A stretch of 64,000 nucleotides of DNA from Clarireedia homoeocarpa (GCA_001465935.1 LNKV01000038.1:566176-630175), one strand, 5' to 3'. Shown: positions 47,323-60,762, counted from the stretch's first letter. Notes: a model not told the origin generated them from the letters alone. A program made the numbers and translations.

Positions 47323-48083
47323 TCACCCCAATCGCTTCCCTTTCTCTCCATTCCTCGCTTCCGCCCACCGATTCTCACAATCCCCTTTTGATCCAGAGGC
47401 AGTCTTCGTGTATCGATTGATGAGGGGTTCTCCGAGAAAAAGGAGGAGCACGAGTGCAGTGAAGAAGGTGAATGCGGAGATCATAGCTTTGCGGCGGAAT
47501 GCCTCGATTTCGGCATCGGTTAGGGAGTAAGCAGCGCAAAGCAAAGTAGAGGAGGAATTGGATGGGCTGCTAGAGTTGGATTTGAAGGTGGCTAGGGACA
47601 GAAGAGGTTCAAAGAGGAGGAGAGGAGCTGCTAGTGTAAAAGGGATAGGAATGTGTCGTCGATGTACACAGTAAACACACTACTATAGCTGCGTACCAGG
47701 AAGAGAGAAGACAAGAGAGAAGGAGGATATATACCAACAGCAGGAGATTCCAATGGACTAGCTGAATCGGCAATTTCGCCAGGTGGGGTAGTTACGACAA
47801 ACTCATCGTTGAAGGATGTACCGAAGAGTTCATCGTCTGTCTTCCTACGCTTGGGCGCGGCAGCTGGTGAGGGAGATATAATGAAAGAAGGGGAGTATTG
47901 GACTTGGCTAAGGACAGGTATGCGGTCAGGAGGGATATACAGATAGGGGAGAGGGAATAGAAGAAGAAGGGGATTTACCTTCGGAAGGGAAACTTAGAAG
48001 TAAAAAAATAAAAAAGAAAGAAGAAAAAATTCGGAGAAGGAAGAGATATTTATATTAAGGACCTCGCTTAATAAGGTAGACAT
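47323..48083 (-). CDS. Small single-TM protein, multi-exon; first exons uncertain
   Basis: Two strong exons, 47907-47735 and 47627-47323, join in frame across a 107-bp intron. They give SFIISPSPAAAPKRRKTDDELFG...DEFVVTTPPGEIADSASP, then LTDAEIEAFRRKAMISAFTFFTALVLLLFLGEPLINRY and stop. One TM helix (about 15-20 residues) is near the C terminus, preceded by an acidic/basic soluble part with a KRRK patch. Upstream, a 14-nt exon (47992-47979) and a 7-codon start exon (48083-48063, MSTLLSE) splice in frame. The first donor (GTCCTT) is weak, and a TATAAATA-like box lies between these exons, so the true start may differ. Family not recognised. Confidence 0.55.
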
Positions 48084-49434
48084 CAAGGTGGATTTTGGAA
48101 ATTGAAGGAGACAGCAAGGTGTGTAGAGGGTTGGGATAAAAAAGTCAAAGGTGAAAAGATGTTTAAATCAAAAGTGAATTTTAGGATTCGGGAGCGACGG
48201 GAAGCTGGAACGGGATTAGCTTGGAAATTCTTTCTTTTTCTTCCTTTTCTTTTTGCTTTTGAAACCCTCCTACCTTCAACTTTTTTACCTTCCTGCTACT
48301 TCCGCGTGGAATGGTCTGCACACAAAAATAGCTTTGTATACAAACAACATGGGAATAGAACTTACTGCTGGGGCATATAGCAGTAGTTCTGAGGTTAGGA
48401 AACGACTATAAAGTATGTAGGAAATAAAGGAGTTTCTATTACAATTGCCGGTAGAAGAGAGGTATAAGGCTGAAGAAGAGGTGCTGCAAAATATGCTTCG
48501 GTTCCACAACAAAGTGTCAGATATAATCGAAGAGGTGTTCTTGTTTGTCCAAAAATCCGGTGTGACCTCAACCCCACTACACTAGGTGAAGATGCATTGT
48601 TGAGGATGTGTATGGGTTGGTGAGCGAAGGTGCATTGTGATTCGTGGATCGGCGGATAGCTTGAGTGGTGTGTGTTTCATTGTGGACGACTGTTGGCTAA
48701 TTTACGTATTCAACAGTCAACAAAATAGATATCAAGTGACGTGAGAGCTGATTAGATTGTCGAAATTTGAGAGTCTCCTGAGATGGAAAGTTCGGGAGAA
48801 GAAGGAACGAATCTTCAATTTGAGTCAGTCGCTGGCTAGTATCATCCGAACCGAGCGACTCATAACTAGCAAAATGGAAGGAATTGCAACCATTTTCTCC
48901 GCGATCTTGGCAGACTAGACAGTACATTATAAACAATGCTGATCATTTGTTTTATGTCTAGAAAGGGAATGAGTCTCGAAGCTGATGGATATTATGAGCT
49001 TCTAAAGAGGAAGGTATGAAGTTGCTCTTCTTTGAGCTCGCCCTCAATAGAAGGAGCACATTAACCGAGATCTTTCATCTACTATTCTATAGACACTTGT
49101 CAATTTCAAGCAAAGAACTGTTCTTTCTAAATGTTTTTCTTTTTCGTGGCATGTCGTTCGTTTTCATCTAGTATAAATTTATACATCTAGAAAATGTAAT
49201 ACATAGCGAAATCATTTTCAACAGAAAACATCTTACAGGGTGAAAGATCTTGAATCAGAGGTTGCTTCTTTCTCTTTTGAACTCCTGGCTTCTTCCTATC
49301 CCAGATATCACTCACTGCCTTGATTCATTATTTACACAGCTCACTCACTTCTACTTCACTTTTCCTACATCTACCTGATAACTTATCACTGAATTCCATA
49401 GTACAGGCATGCAAATACATTGGTGTTATATAAC

Positions 49435-49985
49435 AACTGTTAAGTAGCAGAAGATTTGGCTGGGATGTTTCTATAGAGCTAGTGCTATCTGGGTATCAGA
49501 TTAATGTCAATAATCAGTGAGCTACAATACGAGCATAGAATTGCAGACAAAACTGGAGCATTACCACTGAATTCCCGAACTTATTATACAGCACATTTTC
49601 GAAATATGAGCTTAAGATATGAAATGAAGGAAGGTATGTCTGTCTCTGACTACGCATGTACACTGCCCCAGATGTTTATATCCAGGACTTGCTTTCTGTT
49701 GGAACCACAGGTACGGATTTAGTGATAGGACATATATAGGACCAGACTTAGGGGAACATTGAAACCAAGTTCATGGGTTCATGGAACCATATAAGGGTAA
49801 TTTACGGGTCAGGCTAGCCATTAGCCTGAGAAATGTCTATATAAGGCCAGGTCCTTCCCACTGTAGATAGCTCAGTCAGTTCAGTTCAGTTGTATCAAGT
49901 AAAAGCACAGTTTGCTTTAATACTATTAAATCCATATCAATCCTTACAGGCACTATTCTTTGTGTCAACCTGCTGTTACCTCAAC
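49435..49985 (+). mobile_element. Possible LTR-retroelement remnant
   Basis: Starts near TGTTATATAACA and ends near TGTTACCTCAACA. Contains a TATATAAGG promoter-like box at about 49840 followed by GTCAGTTCAGTTCAGTT and a splice-like TTACAG, the organisation of an LTR R/U5 region. A frame at 49590-49700 (FRNMSLRYEMKEGMSVSDYA) is faintly Gag-like. No second LTR copy or target duplication is visible in the window, so this is tentative. Confidence 0.3.
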
Positions 49986-52638
49986 ACTTCCACTTTGTTG
50001 ATCTAGGCATGTATTCTGTTTGCGAGCAGCACTTCACCCCCCAAGCCACGGCATAAAAAGTAAAAAACGTTGGATTGAAAGAGCTTCAAAAGCTAAAGTA
50101 GCACCAAGACCAGGTTCCTCTAAAGTTTTGGTCCTCAAGGTGTATGTCCTCCTGTCATCTTTTTTTAAACCAACCCCTTCAGTATGTGATATGCAAGTGA
50201 TGCATACATTTGTTTCAGGACATGTAGATATTCCTCTAAGTATTCTTCATATGCTTACGCGCACTGCCGATTTAAGAACACTTCCTTGTATCGAGCTCCT
50301 TGTCATTATATTTCTCGACTACCTAACTGAAGCTCCATATTCTCGTATAGTCCTGCTCAATGCCACCCTATTGTATTTCTCTCGCCCGAAAAAGCTCTAT
50401 CCCACTTGGACTAGAACAGCACAAATCATCAGTAACTCCCAGAGCAACCCGAGTTCTCACTAAACTTCCCCAAACCATCTAATATTCCTACTCTAGACTG
50501 TCCAGCGTAGTAATACCTAGCCGATCTAGAGATAATATGATATATGTACCTCATTTGCTCTCTAGTATTGAGCATAGGGGAAAAACCCTCCATCGCAAAT
50601 GGGTTATTAACTTATCATCCCGGGGAACCAAAGACCCCCTACTTAATAGTTCATTTGAATATCGAAATACTTCTCAGTCGGGACAATCTGATTCCCATTC
50701 TCATCTACTTGCGAACCTGATTCTGTACTTGAGAAGCCGACCGAGAAAGTGCGCCTGAGAACAGCGCGCAACCTCAGCGTACTACGCCACAACCTTATTG
50801 CAACATCGCTGCACTACAGTACTACGACGACAGTGCATACAGCATCACTGCATTGCATTTCAACATCGTATACCACTCACTCACCCTCATATCATCCTAC
50901 ATCCCGTCGCGCGCTCTGTCCCCAAAACAAAAATAATAAATAGGAGTAACCTCTCGGAAAAAAAGAATATAAATAGAAACTAAAAAGCACCTATTGTGCC
51001 CAGAAATAGCAAACTATAACCTTATTTCCCCAAATCAGAATCAGATAAAAAAAACGATAAATCTTCATCGCCACTCTCCTCACCAGCCTAATTCATCTAT
51101 TCATCCAGCTATCTATTCATCCAGCTATCTTATTCATCCATCTGTACATTATGTACGTGCGTGCGTTTGTGCATGCGTGCACAGCCAAACCAAAAATCAA
51201 GGAAGGAAACAAAGTAATGTTCGTACCTACCTTAACGTTACCTCACCTTACCCTGCCGTTACAGTACGGGTAAAACAAAGTAGCAGTAGAAAAAACCGGT
51301 TCGTTCGGTTAATGCAATACGACATCACATCACATCACATCGCTTCAACTCAACCCAACTCAACTCCGAACGCATCCGTCGCCATGCAAAGAAAAAGAAC
51401 CCTTACTGTAAGTGCAGCTGCAGCTAGCTGCAACCCTAAAAATATCCATCCCACTCTCTCACTCACTCACTTGCCAACCTTTTTAGCCAAGTTATTATTT
51501 TTTTTTTGGCTTAGTTATGTCCAGCCATCTGATCTCATCTCCATCTCCCCCCCTATCTCACACCTCCATCCAATTTTTTTTTTACCCACCAACCCACCAA
51601 TCCGTCTATCCGTGGACTTAGCTACCCTAGCTACCTGCTTGCTTGCGTAGCCCCTCCACATGCACACGACACCCACCAGCTAAACATGACATCATTGAAG
51701 CTATTCCATCCATTCATTCCACGCAAAGCAAGCAAGCAAGCCCCTTATCTCATCCCATCTCAACCCATCCCATCCACCGGATCTCTTATCATCCACCACA
51801 CCATACCCTATTAAGCACCTGCATTTCCCGCCGCAGACCCTTCTTTTTCCCCTTCCCCTCCCCCTTCCCTTTCCCCTTCCCTTCCCTTCCCAATCAAACC
51901 TCCAAGCCCCCCAAGCACGCAAAGCCCTCCAACCTCCAAAAACCATTCTATCCTCTATCCTCCATCCTCTATCCTCTTCCCTCCCCCTCTCCCAAATCAA
52001 ACCAAACCAAACCAAACCAACCAATCAACCACAGCCACGCCTCATACCCCCATCCCCCATCCCCAACCCCATCTCCAGCTCCAAGCTCCAAGCTCCAAGC
52101 CCAGCCGCGGGGCGTGCATCATTTTATACTTTATTTACCAACTCGTATATACTTCCGAACTGTAATTATTATATGTATGTATATACAGTAACTTACATAC
52201 ATACTTACATACACCGAGCAACCCCAAATAAAATACCCACAAACGACATCCGGATCTATCTATCCATCCATCTATCTAATCCCGATGGCCGCATTCCCTC
52301 ACTCACTCCTCTCACTACTCACGTACAGTACACGTCTCGTTCCGAAATTTAGAAAACAGACCGTAGACCGTAGACCGTACGTACTATGATATTAACCTTG
52401 GTATTTCTAATGCAGTGGAGAGAGAGAAGGGAGGAGATAATTAGCTAGTAAGCAAGTTCGTGTATATTGTATGTGTGAAGAGATAAATAAACAAATAAAT
52501 GTATAAATCATCAAGTCACCAAGTCACCAAGTCAACTCAAGTCGGACCAAGTCAAAGTTACCAAACCACTATATCATCAAATGACAAAAAGTCCAACACA
52601 AAAATTTGGTTTATAAATCATTGTATTTATTTATAACC

Positions 52639-52640
<2 letters not shown>

Positions 52641-52676
<36 letters not shown>
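52641..52676. repeat. (CT)n microsatellite
   Basis: Seventeen or more CT units in tandem. Confidence 0.9.
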
Positions 52677-52680
<4 letters not shown>

Positions 52681-53299
52681 GTATGTACCTCCTTCCCCAA
52701 AGATATTGTACAAAATAAACTTCGAGATGTACTCGACTGCCCTGCTTTGCTATGCTTCGCTGATATAGTAACTTATGGTATCTTTAATTCGTCTCAAAAA
52801 CAATCCAAGATATCTCAAATCCACTCCCCAAAAAAACAAATGAAAGAATACTCCTCATACGCCTGAAATCAAGTCCTGACTCCGTTCCCATATGCCCCGC
52901 TCCGGTAACTTGACTTCACTTTCCTCTCCTTGGTGCCCAGTGCCCAAGAGGATTTGTCCTATCCTATCCTTGCCTATCCAATGTACTAGAAAGTATTGAC
53001 CTTCCGTTCCAGTTCGCATGCCCTTCTTCCTGATGCTGCGTTGTTGACTGATTGATTGATGATGATTTTGACGATGTTTGATGATGTTGTTGATGTTGAT
53101 GATGATGACTGATCCGACCGACTACCCCAACCGATGTGGGTCAATGCAATGCCTATCCTTTCCAAACCCATCCATCCATCCCATGAATCCATGACCATTA
53201 TTCCCCTCCATCGAAAAAAACATCCCAGTTTTCCTACTAAAAATTAAAAAAGAAACGTCAGAACCGAATTAACCGACTTTCGTCCCTGCCGATCCCTCT

Positions 53300-53713
53300 T
53301 CACTTGTATCCAACCATTCTCGCACAGCGATCACAATAGTACAAATTATGTCCGAAACGCACCATGCCACTCGCACTCGCATCGTCGGTGGATACTCGTC
53401 GTAATTCGTTGCCTTGGATTTGCATTGTGCTGATGGTCTCGACACACTTCGCACACCGCGAACACCGCATTACTTCGACGCGGGGTTGTTGGTTTAGGTA
53501 GTCCATGGAGACGACGGATAGACGTTTCGAAGAGGTAGAGGATGTGGATGATGCCGAGGAGAGGGAGGAGTCGGATGATGTGGATGAGCGGGAGTAGGTT
53601 GTGGGTTCGGTTTGAGGTTGTTGGCAGGATGTGTAGGTGGGTGAGGTGGAGTACGAGGGGGTCGAAAATGTGGTTTGTGGTTGTTGGTAGTAGTAAGATG
53701 TTGAGGAAGACAT
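53300..53713 (-). CDS. Small Ser-rich protein with C-terminal cysteine (zinc-ribbon-like) module, 137 aa
   Basis: Single ATG exon. Residues 1-60 are Ser/Thr/Tyr/Gln-rich (MSSSTSYYYQQPQTTFSTPS, then poly-SS). The C-terminal 70 residues hold MRCSRCAKCVETIST and NLYYCDRCARMVGYK, a CxxCxxC plus CxxC pattern that could bind zinc. A TATATA sequence lies about 120 bp upstream. It looks like a fungal hypothetical protein; function unknown. It is the only convincing gene in the surrounding 15 kb. Confidence 0.75.
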   Translation of the reverse strand: MSSSTSYYYQQPQTTFSTPSYSTSPTYTSCQQPQTEPTTYSRSSTSSDSSLSSASSTSSTSSKRLSVVSMDYLNQQPRVEVMRCSRCAKCVETISTMQIQGNELRRVSTDDASASGMVRFGHNLYYCDRCARMVGYK

Positions 53714-54379
53714 TTTTGTATGAGTGGTGTCGAGTGGTGTCGAGTAAGTGTAGCTTTGAAGTGGTATGATGGTATGAAGGGAGTTGATTGATGGCGATGT
53801 CGTTCAGGTAGATGATGAGGTTATGAGGATGTATATACCGACGGTAGAGATCACCTCAAACCTCTATCCTCACTTCGAATATCGTATGCACCACGGATAT
53901 TGTTGTTGTTGTTGTTGTAGCTGTAGTCGTACTTCACAAAAATAGAAACGCCGACAGGTTTGCTTGGCTTACTTCGGGCTTGGAGTGCAGGCGAGATACA
54001 AGAAAGATGTAACTCAAAACCGGGAAATGGTGGAGGAAAGGCAATATAAGAGTATGGCTGTGCTGTGCGGTGCGATGCGATGCAATGCTGCAGGTCGAGG
54101 ATTGTGGATGAGAGCGTCAGATGCTGTGTTTGCAAAGGCTTCGTTTGTGTCTTTGGTGTCGGTGATGTGTTTTCCAAGGAAGAGTTTCTTGATATGTAGT
54201 TGTTTGTTCTGGCGTGAGATGGGGGGACCTAAAGGGATGATGTTGGTCGTGGACGAGGACAAGGGGTTTTATTTTCCTTGATGTCAAGACCCGAAACCCT
54301 TAAATGAGTGATTATGAGGGAAAAGGTGAATCCAATGGCGGGCAGTGGGAATGATATGGATGGATGGGATGGGGATAGT

Positions 54380-54424
54380 GGATGTGGAAGTGGATGTGGA
54401 AGTGGATGTGGAAGTGGATGTGGA
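54380..54424. repeat. 12-bp tandem repeat (GGATGTGGAAGT), about 3.7 copies
   Basis: Near-perfect 12-bp periodicity, ending in GGATGTGGATGA. Confidence 0.85.
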
Positions 54425-54807
54425 TGATATGATGGGGGAAAGGTGCCAGTGCGCAGTCCAATTAAAAATCCAGCTGATGTGCAGGCAAAGCTCCGTCTCA
54501 AGTTTCGCAGCGAATTCTCCTCTTCTCCTCTTTCTCTCCTCTTCCTCTCCTCTTTCTCGCTAATCTGGGACTTGAGTAAATTGAGGAATAATCTACTCCG
54601 TATGCGTGTACAGTGAAAATCTCCAATGCCCGTGATTCTCTTGATTCTCTTGATTCTCTGGCTGCGGCGACCAGGGTGCGAGCCAAGACAAAAAACCGAT
54701 GCACAATTAAAAGGCCGATCCCAGAATACTCTGGCTATCGTTGAGGGATGTGGGGGCGCCGAAAGAGGAAGGTCGATGTGCAGATCGTTGCGCGACTGAA
54801 TTAAGGA

Positions 54808-54853
54808 CTAAGCAGGCCCGGTGTGGTCGACTAAGCAGGCCCGGTGTGGTCGA
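54808..54853. repeat. Perfect 23-bp tandem duplication
   Basis: Units 54808-54830 and 54831-54853 (starting CTAAGCAGGCCCGGTG) are identical. Confidence 0.9.
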
Positions 54854-55245
54854 CTAAATTTTGACAAGTCCCGGCGCGTCGTCCTAGTGCGCTGGCTCGT
54901 AGATGGTCCGTCGAGTGGAGCCGCGAGGGCAGTGTAGCTGAAGCCTTCGAAACGTTTCGATGAGGTAGGGCGGGGATCTCCTCTGTAGCGTTCGTATGGA
55001 TCCGCGCGAAAATCCAAACCAGGTGGAGTGCGAGCAAGTGGTAGCTGTTGTTTATGGAGCTATGGCACGGGATGGGATGAAATGATATGATGTGATGGTT
55101 CGCAGAAGCGGTTCGAAGACAGAGAACAAGAAGAATGTCAATGCAGTCAATGTAGTCAATGTAGTCTTGGCCTTGGGCTTAGTCTTGGCCTTGGGCTTGC
55201 TTGGTCTTGCTCTTTGAATACGAACTGTTCCCGTTCCGTGCGTGA

Positions 55246-55290
55246 CTAACTGACTGTGACTGACTGTGACTGACTGTGACTGACTGTGAC
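55246..55290. repeat. ACTGACTGTG decanucleotide array
   Basis: About four tandem copies of a 10-bp unit (CTGACTGTGA). Confidence 0.85.
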
Positions 55291-58009
55291 TGTTAGGCAG
55301 GCACTTTGGATAAATGGAGAAAGGTGTCAACAACAGATCATCTACTTAATGCATCTCCAAGTGTGAGAATGGATTGTATTGTATATATATGTATGTTTCT
55401 CGATCAAGCATTCAGCCCTCCTCTCCCGTCCGCTAGACAGACTGGAAACCCATACTTCGTACTGAGCCACGGTCTAGACTTTCTCCTCCTCGACATATCG
55501 ATGAGTAATATCCTAGCCTCTTTCTCAACCTTGACTGCATGTACTGCAGAACTACATCCATCCGTATCCATCCGTATCCATCCATATCCATCCATATCGA
55601 TTATCCGCATCCACGTCCGCATCCACGTCCGCGTAAGGAGAGATGAGAAACAGAAGTAAAAAAGCAGTTTATTGCCGCAGGGCCCGGTGCTTCTCACATG
55701 TTAATGCCTTAGGAGTGTACGTTTCGATGGATCCGTATGGTCCGGAGCTCCTCTCCAGCCCAGCGGTAGGGATTACTTGTAGATGGGAAAGCTCGGATTC
55801 CCGAGGCAATATTGTGCTCCACCGATACTTCATACCTGGTAGAGTTCCCAATGAATCCTTCCTGCTACTAAAGTAAGTTATGGTACTTTGAACTTACTGT
55901 GCAATGAACTCTACTGGGCACCAGAGTATTACCGGAAAGTCTGCTGCAAGGGTAGACAGGCTGGTCGTGCCCTCTCACTGGCCACTCTATCTTTACTCCC
56001 GACTTAGCTCCCTCCTCTTGCACTTCGTCGCAGCGTTTCACTTCAATCCCAGGCTCAGGTGCAGTGATATGTGTTCAGGTGTATCCAGATGCAGGTGTTC
56101 CAGGTGTATCCAGGTCTATCTTGTATCCATTCCACAAGGCTGTCTAATTAGCCTTTACCCGCCCCTTCTCTTGTACTCGCACGGAAATCCCAAGGACGAA
56201 GTACAGCTGCATCAAAGACCCTCTGATCCACAGCCGGGATCGATCGATTTGACCCTGAAATCCCGTGGAATCGGTTGCTTCAATTCGCATCTCGATTTCC
56301 CAGCGCCCAAGGTTGGGAAATCCGTGGGAAATCCGTGGGCAATCCGTGGGCAATCCTCCCCAAAAGCAAAAAAAGGCTGTGCAAATCATTTAAAAATGTC
56401 TGGGAAGCCTCCTTATTTGGAAATGCATTTTGCGACATCAATTCCCCGAGGGGAAAAAGGGTACCTTTTACCAGTGAACTCCTCGCTGAGAAACCGCGGG
56501 AGCAAAACATTGTCTCTACCATCTGCTCAAACAGCACAAACCCCGTCCCAAAAAATACATTAGCTACGGACAAGCGAACGCGCTACTCGTACTTATACCC
56601 AGTACATATTCAAGAGGCATCGAGAAACCCGTCGTGCTATCGTACGTTTCTGGATTGTCAGTGCAGTGATATACCGAGACAGCCTTAAACATGGCGTCCA
56701 ACCCATTCAAAAAGGCTGAATGTGGATGTTGCGGAAACAATAGTGCGGTTGCGGGTGAAAGTGATCTGGTTGGGGGTGGTGCAGTATCGAGTATAGGATG
56801 ATCAGCAAACATCTGCAAATATCCCAAACGCGATCCAATTATACGGCACGATATCGATATGCACTCAACTGCCCCCTAGCTAGCACACGATCGACAATTC
56901 ACCGCATCGACAAGCAAATGGCATATGAAGAATGCGAGAGCAGGATGGGAGAGAGGGATGGGAGAAAAGGATGGGAGAAAAGGATGGCTCAAGCCTTTGC
57001 CATGGGCGATTGCGATGATTCGTTCTTCTGCATCGCAGCTCATACCGCAATTCGGCACACGCGTACAAAGGAGATACGGGATACATATCGCCCTTCCCAC
57101 CCTCACAGTAGTCTTGTCTTCCCCTAAGAGACAATCTGCAATCTAGGAGACAACGCTTCTTCCTTGCTGCGGCGTCAACGACACCGACTGACGATCTGAC
57201 TTGTAAGCACAAAACTTCATCCACAAACCATCGTCCACAAATCCATACAAAATGAATGATCAACCGCCAGCAAAGTCACCCAACTGCATGTCCGCCTTCT
57301 TTGCCTGACTCATTCCCCCAAATCCCCCCTCCCCCCCCAAGAAAATCAAAATCCATAAACGTTGCTTCGCGCCATCCAGCCATCCATCCGACCTTACACA
57401 ACATGCGCCTTGCAGCTGTAGGAAAAAAAGCCTCATTCGGGCACAATTGGCTTGGAGACGATCATTCGGGATCTGGTTCCGCGGCGGCTTGCTGTATGTA
57501 CGAAGGTCACTGAACTGGACTGACTGTACGAAGGTACACATCACCGTCGCGATTCCGAAATCCGACAGCCGCATATTCCGAGGGGATGCCGTGGCGTGGC
57601 GTGGCGGTGGCGTGGCGTGGCGCGCCGTTAACGATCTGCTGCTTACTGCTAGGTGCTTATTTACACTTGCTTATGTGGCATTGAATTGTTTGTTGCCTTG
57701 TAGGTGATGGATGGAGATGGATTCACTTAGTTGCCGTTACTGCACGAAGTACCCTTTACTAGTACCCTTTACTTTCCTCTACAAGTTGACAGGCTGGGTT
57801 TCCCACGGTGATAGCACGAAAACAAATATACACCGTAGCCGTAGGTAGGTAAGCAAGTATATCTTCATCCTAACCCAATCGAACCCAGCGCAGTGCACCT
57901 CAGCCCAGCATCAGAGATAGGAAAACAAGGAGATAAGACGCGTTGCACTTCAAAGCTAAATTGTATCGGCATGAATGATCTGCGAATCCATGTTTGGTAT
58001 TGATTAAAT

Positions 58010-58061
58010 GTATCACCAGATGGCTATCCTTAAGAGTATCACCAGATGGCTATCCTTAAGA
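58010..58061. repeat. Perfect 26-bp tandem duplication
   Basis: Units 58010-58035 and 58036-58061 (starting GTATCACCAGATGGC) are identical. Confidence 0.9.
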
Positions 58062-58737
58062 AAGAGTACATGCATTGTAGTCACTCGCCCAGCTCCGTGT
58101 GACCTTACTCCCGCTTTCAAAAAGCCCGACGCCGGCCAAGGTTTTACTCGCCCCCCCGCAAAGCCAATTTAACCTTTCTGCAGCTGCACCCAACCTTTGC
58201 CCTTTCACCCCAAAAAACAAAAAACCGAGAATCTGCACCTGATTTGCTTTCTGATTTGTGCCCAAGAGAGTAAGGGAAAAAAAAGGGGAACCTTAAGTTA
58301 ACTAACCTAATCCTCCACAGCCAATAAATAACCGAGAACTAAGAACCAAGAACCAAGAACCAAGAATCTCTTTCCCCCAACCAAACCCAAAAGAACTTCC
58401 TACTGTACCCAACCAACTAAAGAACCAAGGAAATCTGGTACAGTAGAAAGGAAGTACTGTGGGAACGAGGGGGGCGAAATGCGAGACATTATTTTTTTTT
58501 TTTTTTTGGTTTGGGTCTGGAGAAAGTGGATGAATGAATGGAAGGAAGGGAAGGGCATTGGAAGGGGAAACTTTAAATCTATCTCCGTGGAAGTTTGGTT
58601 CGTGTTCACTTGTGCTGTGAGGATGAGGACGAGGACGAGGATGGCTTTTAGGGTAGGGTACATGTACATATGCATGCGGTGGATTGCGAATCAAGCAAGG
58701 TCGGTTTTGTTTGTTTGTTTGTTTGTATTTTTTTTTT

Positions 58738-58860
58738 GTATGTAGGTATGTATGTATGTATGTATGTAGGTAGATAGGTATGTATGTATGTATGTAGGTA
58801 GGTAGGTATGTATGTATCTATGTATGTATGTATGTATTGTTTATATGTATGTACCTAGGT
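58738..58860. repeat. Compound (GTAT)n/(GTAG)n microsatellite
   Basis: About 120 bp of GTAT tetramers with interspersed GTAG units. Confidence 0.85.
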
Positions 58861-60070
58861 ATGTGTCATGAATGGTACGATGGATGCGTCTCCAAAGATC
58901 GGCCGACGAAGATGAGAAGTGAGAGGAGTGTTGCATACTCTTCTTGTCTTGTTGTAAGTTATGCTCTTACTTGGTATCTTACTACTGTACTACACTACAC
59001 TACACACAGTTTCTCAAACGACTACCGACTAGCTTGATCGAAACGGGCCATCCCTTACCACCACCTCAATGATGCAATCTCGTTCAATATCCATTTCTCC
59101 TCTTCGTTGCCGAGTCAATACAATAAATACGAAGTACTTGCATTTTTATCCTTCCTCGTTGTACGCGCGCACATGTTGTTGTTACATAACAAGTAACAGT
59201 ACTAATACCATAGTCCAAGCGTACAGCCAGGAAGGAGATGGTAATATCTGTTCGGTTTGGTGATAGCTTCCAATTTTTCCCCCTCTTTCTCTTCTCTTAG
59301 TCCTATCCTCTTGTCTTTTGCACGTCTTTCTATGACTAACCACTGAGCGAGCCGCGCGTCCTAAACAAGAAAATGCATTTTTTTCCCTTCCCAGTAGACT
59401 CTTTTCGCGACGCCACACCTCGGCCACAGTAGTCTGGGCTGGGCCTTTTATCTTATTTTGATCTCGCCGCAGCCCTAAGATTCAATAAAAGGGCCATTGT
59501 TTGGTTTTGCATTCAATTCTCGATACGACGAGTACTTGGTGGTATATGCCAAGTAGCTTCTTCATCCTGTGTAGCATACTAGCATCAACTACCGGCATCG
59601 GCACCGAGGGTGTTGGTAGATGGGCTGGTCTGGACCTTGAGGTCGAGGGGTAACGGTGTTTATTATGGATCGGGGAGTAGAAGAATCTTTGACGGACGAA
59701 CGCTAGAAGATCGGACCGTGAGATTGGGTTTCTTTTTCTTGCCTTGCTCGGGTCGGGTATATTGGATGGAGATTGATACAGGGAAGGGATGAGAATGAAA
59801 TGAAACGTTTGGTACTGGGATCGTTGGGAGTAGGACTCTGCAATGGGCAGGAATAGATGGTGAGAATGGCACCTCGAGACTGATGATGTGATACATTTAA
59901 CTTCACATTAAGCAAACTAGCCACAGCCTTATCCGGTAGCCAAACAATACCACCGCCAGTAGACTAATTGCAAATTTCAACATTGCGCACTGTTCCAATA
60001 CCTTTACTGTATATTGCTCCATCTCCTCATTTGCGTCCGTGAGTATTAGACCCAGCAACAATCTCCCAAT

Positions 60071-60138
60071 ATCGCTCCCTCCGTCGTATCACATCTTAAG
60101 GATTATCGCTCCCTCTGTCGTATCACATCTTGAGGATT
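60071..60138. repeat. 34-bp tandem duplication, two mismatches
   Basis: Units 60071-60104 and 60105-60138 (starting ATCGCTCCCTC) differ at two bases, both transitions (C/T and A/G). Confidence 0.9.
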
Positions 60139-60324
60139 ATTGACCAATAAAGTCTATTTATTTATACACCAACTACCGTATTTCATTGCTCAGAACCCTT
60201 CTTGCATAGAGAGCGCAATCATCCAGCATATCACATCTTACTGCACTAACGACGTAACCTGTACTGTACCTACCTACCTACTGGACCCCTTTCTTTCCTT
60301 TCCTTTCCTTTCCTTCTTCGCCTA

Positions 60325-60359
60325 TTCATTCATTCATTCATTCATTCATTCATTCATTC
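60325..60359. repeat. (ATTC)n microsatellite
   Basis: About eight ATTC units, preceded by a (TTTCC)n run at 60291-60313. Confidence 0.9.
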
Positions 60360-60762
60360 TCCTTCTTCCCAAGTTCCCCATTCGTCCAATTCCATTCCAT
60401 CACATACCGAGCCTCCACAATCTCCAACTGCCCTGATTTTTCCTTAGTCTTCTTTGTATCGTGACTTGCATTTTTCATATCACAAGACCTCTTTCTCTTT
60501 TTTATCTCTCCTTTTCTTTTTTTTTTTTGTCCTTCTCCCTTCTTGGTATGATATGGTGGGGGAGGGACGAAGTAGCCAACTAGCTATTATTATCATACTT
60601 GTAAAAGTCTTATGCACAGTGACGCAGTTTCCCATCCTTATCCGCTGCGTTGCGATACATACATACGATACGGTAAGGTAACTTAATAAGAAAGTACTAG
60701 TTATGTATTACCTCATTATTTCCGGTTTTGGCCGCGTCACTTAAAACGGTTTCGTTTCGCAC

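Larger units (their letters stand above)
48084..53299. other. 5.2-kb gene-poor tract
   Basis: No supported gene. Contains a possible LTR-type remnant (49435-49985), a very C-rich stretch (51540-52110) full of Cys-free low-complexity frames, and a (CT)n microsatellite (52641-52676). Long frames at 50994-52191 consist of repeats such as TCATCCAT and CCCTTCCC and are not credible genes. Confidence 0.5.

Noticed and set aside
50994..52191. Long plus-strand frames of 218 and 182 codons
   Set aside because: Translations of C-rich simple repeats; no ATG-supported conserved protein.
58010..58061. TATCACCAG shared with the MITE end at 3663
   Set aside because: Only about ten bases match and no inverted partner is present; probably coincidence.
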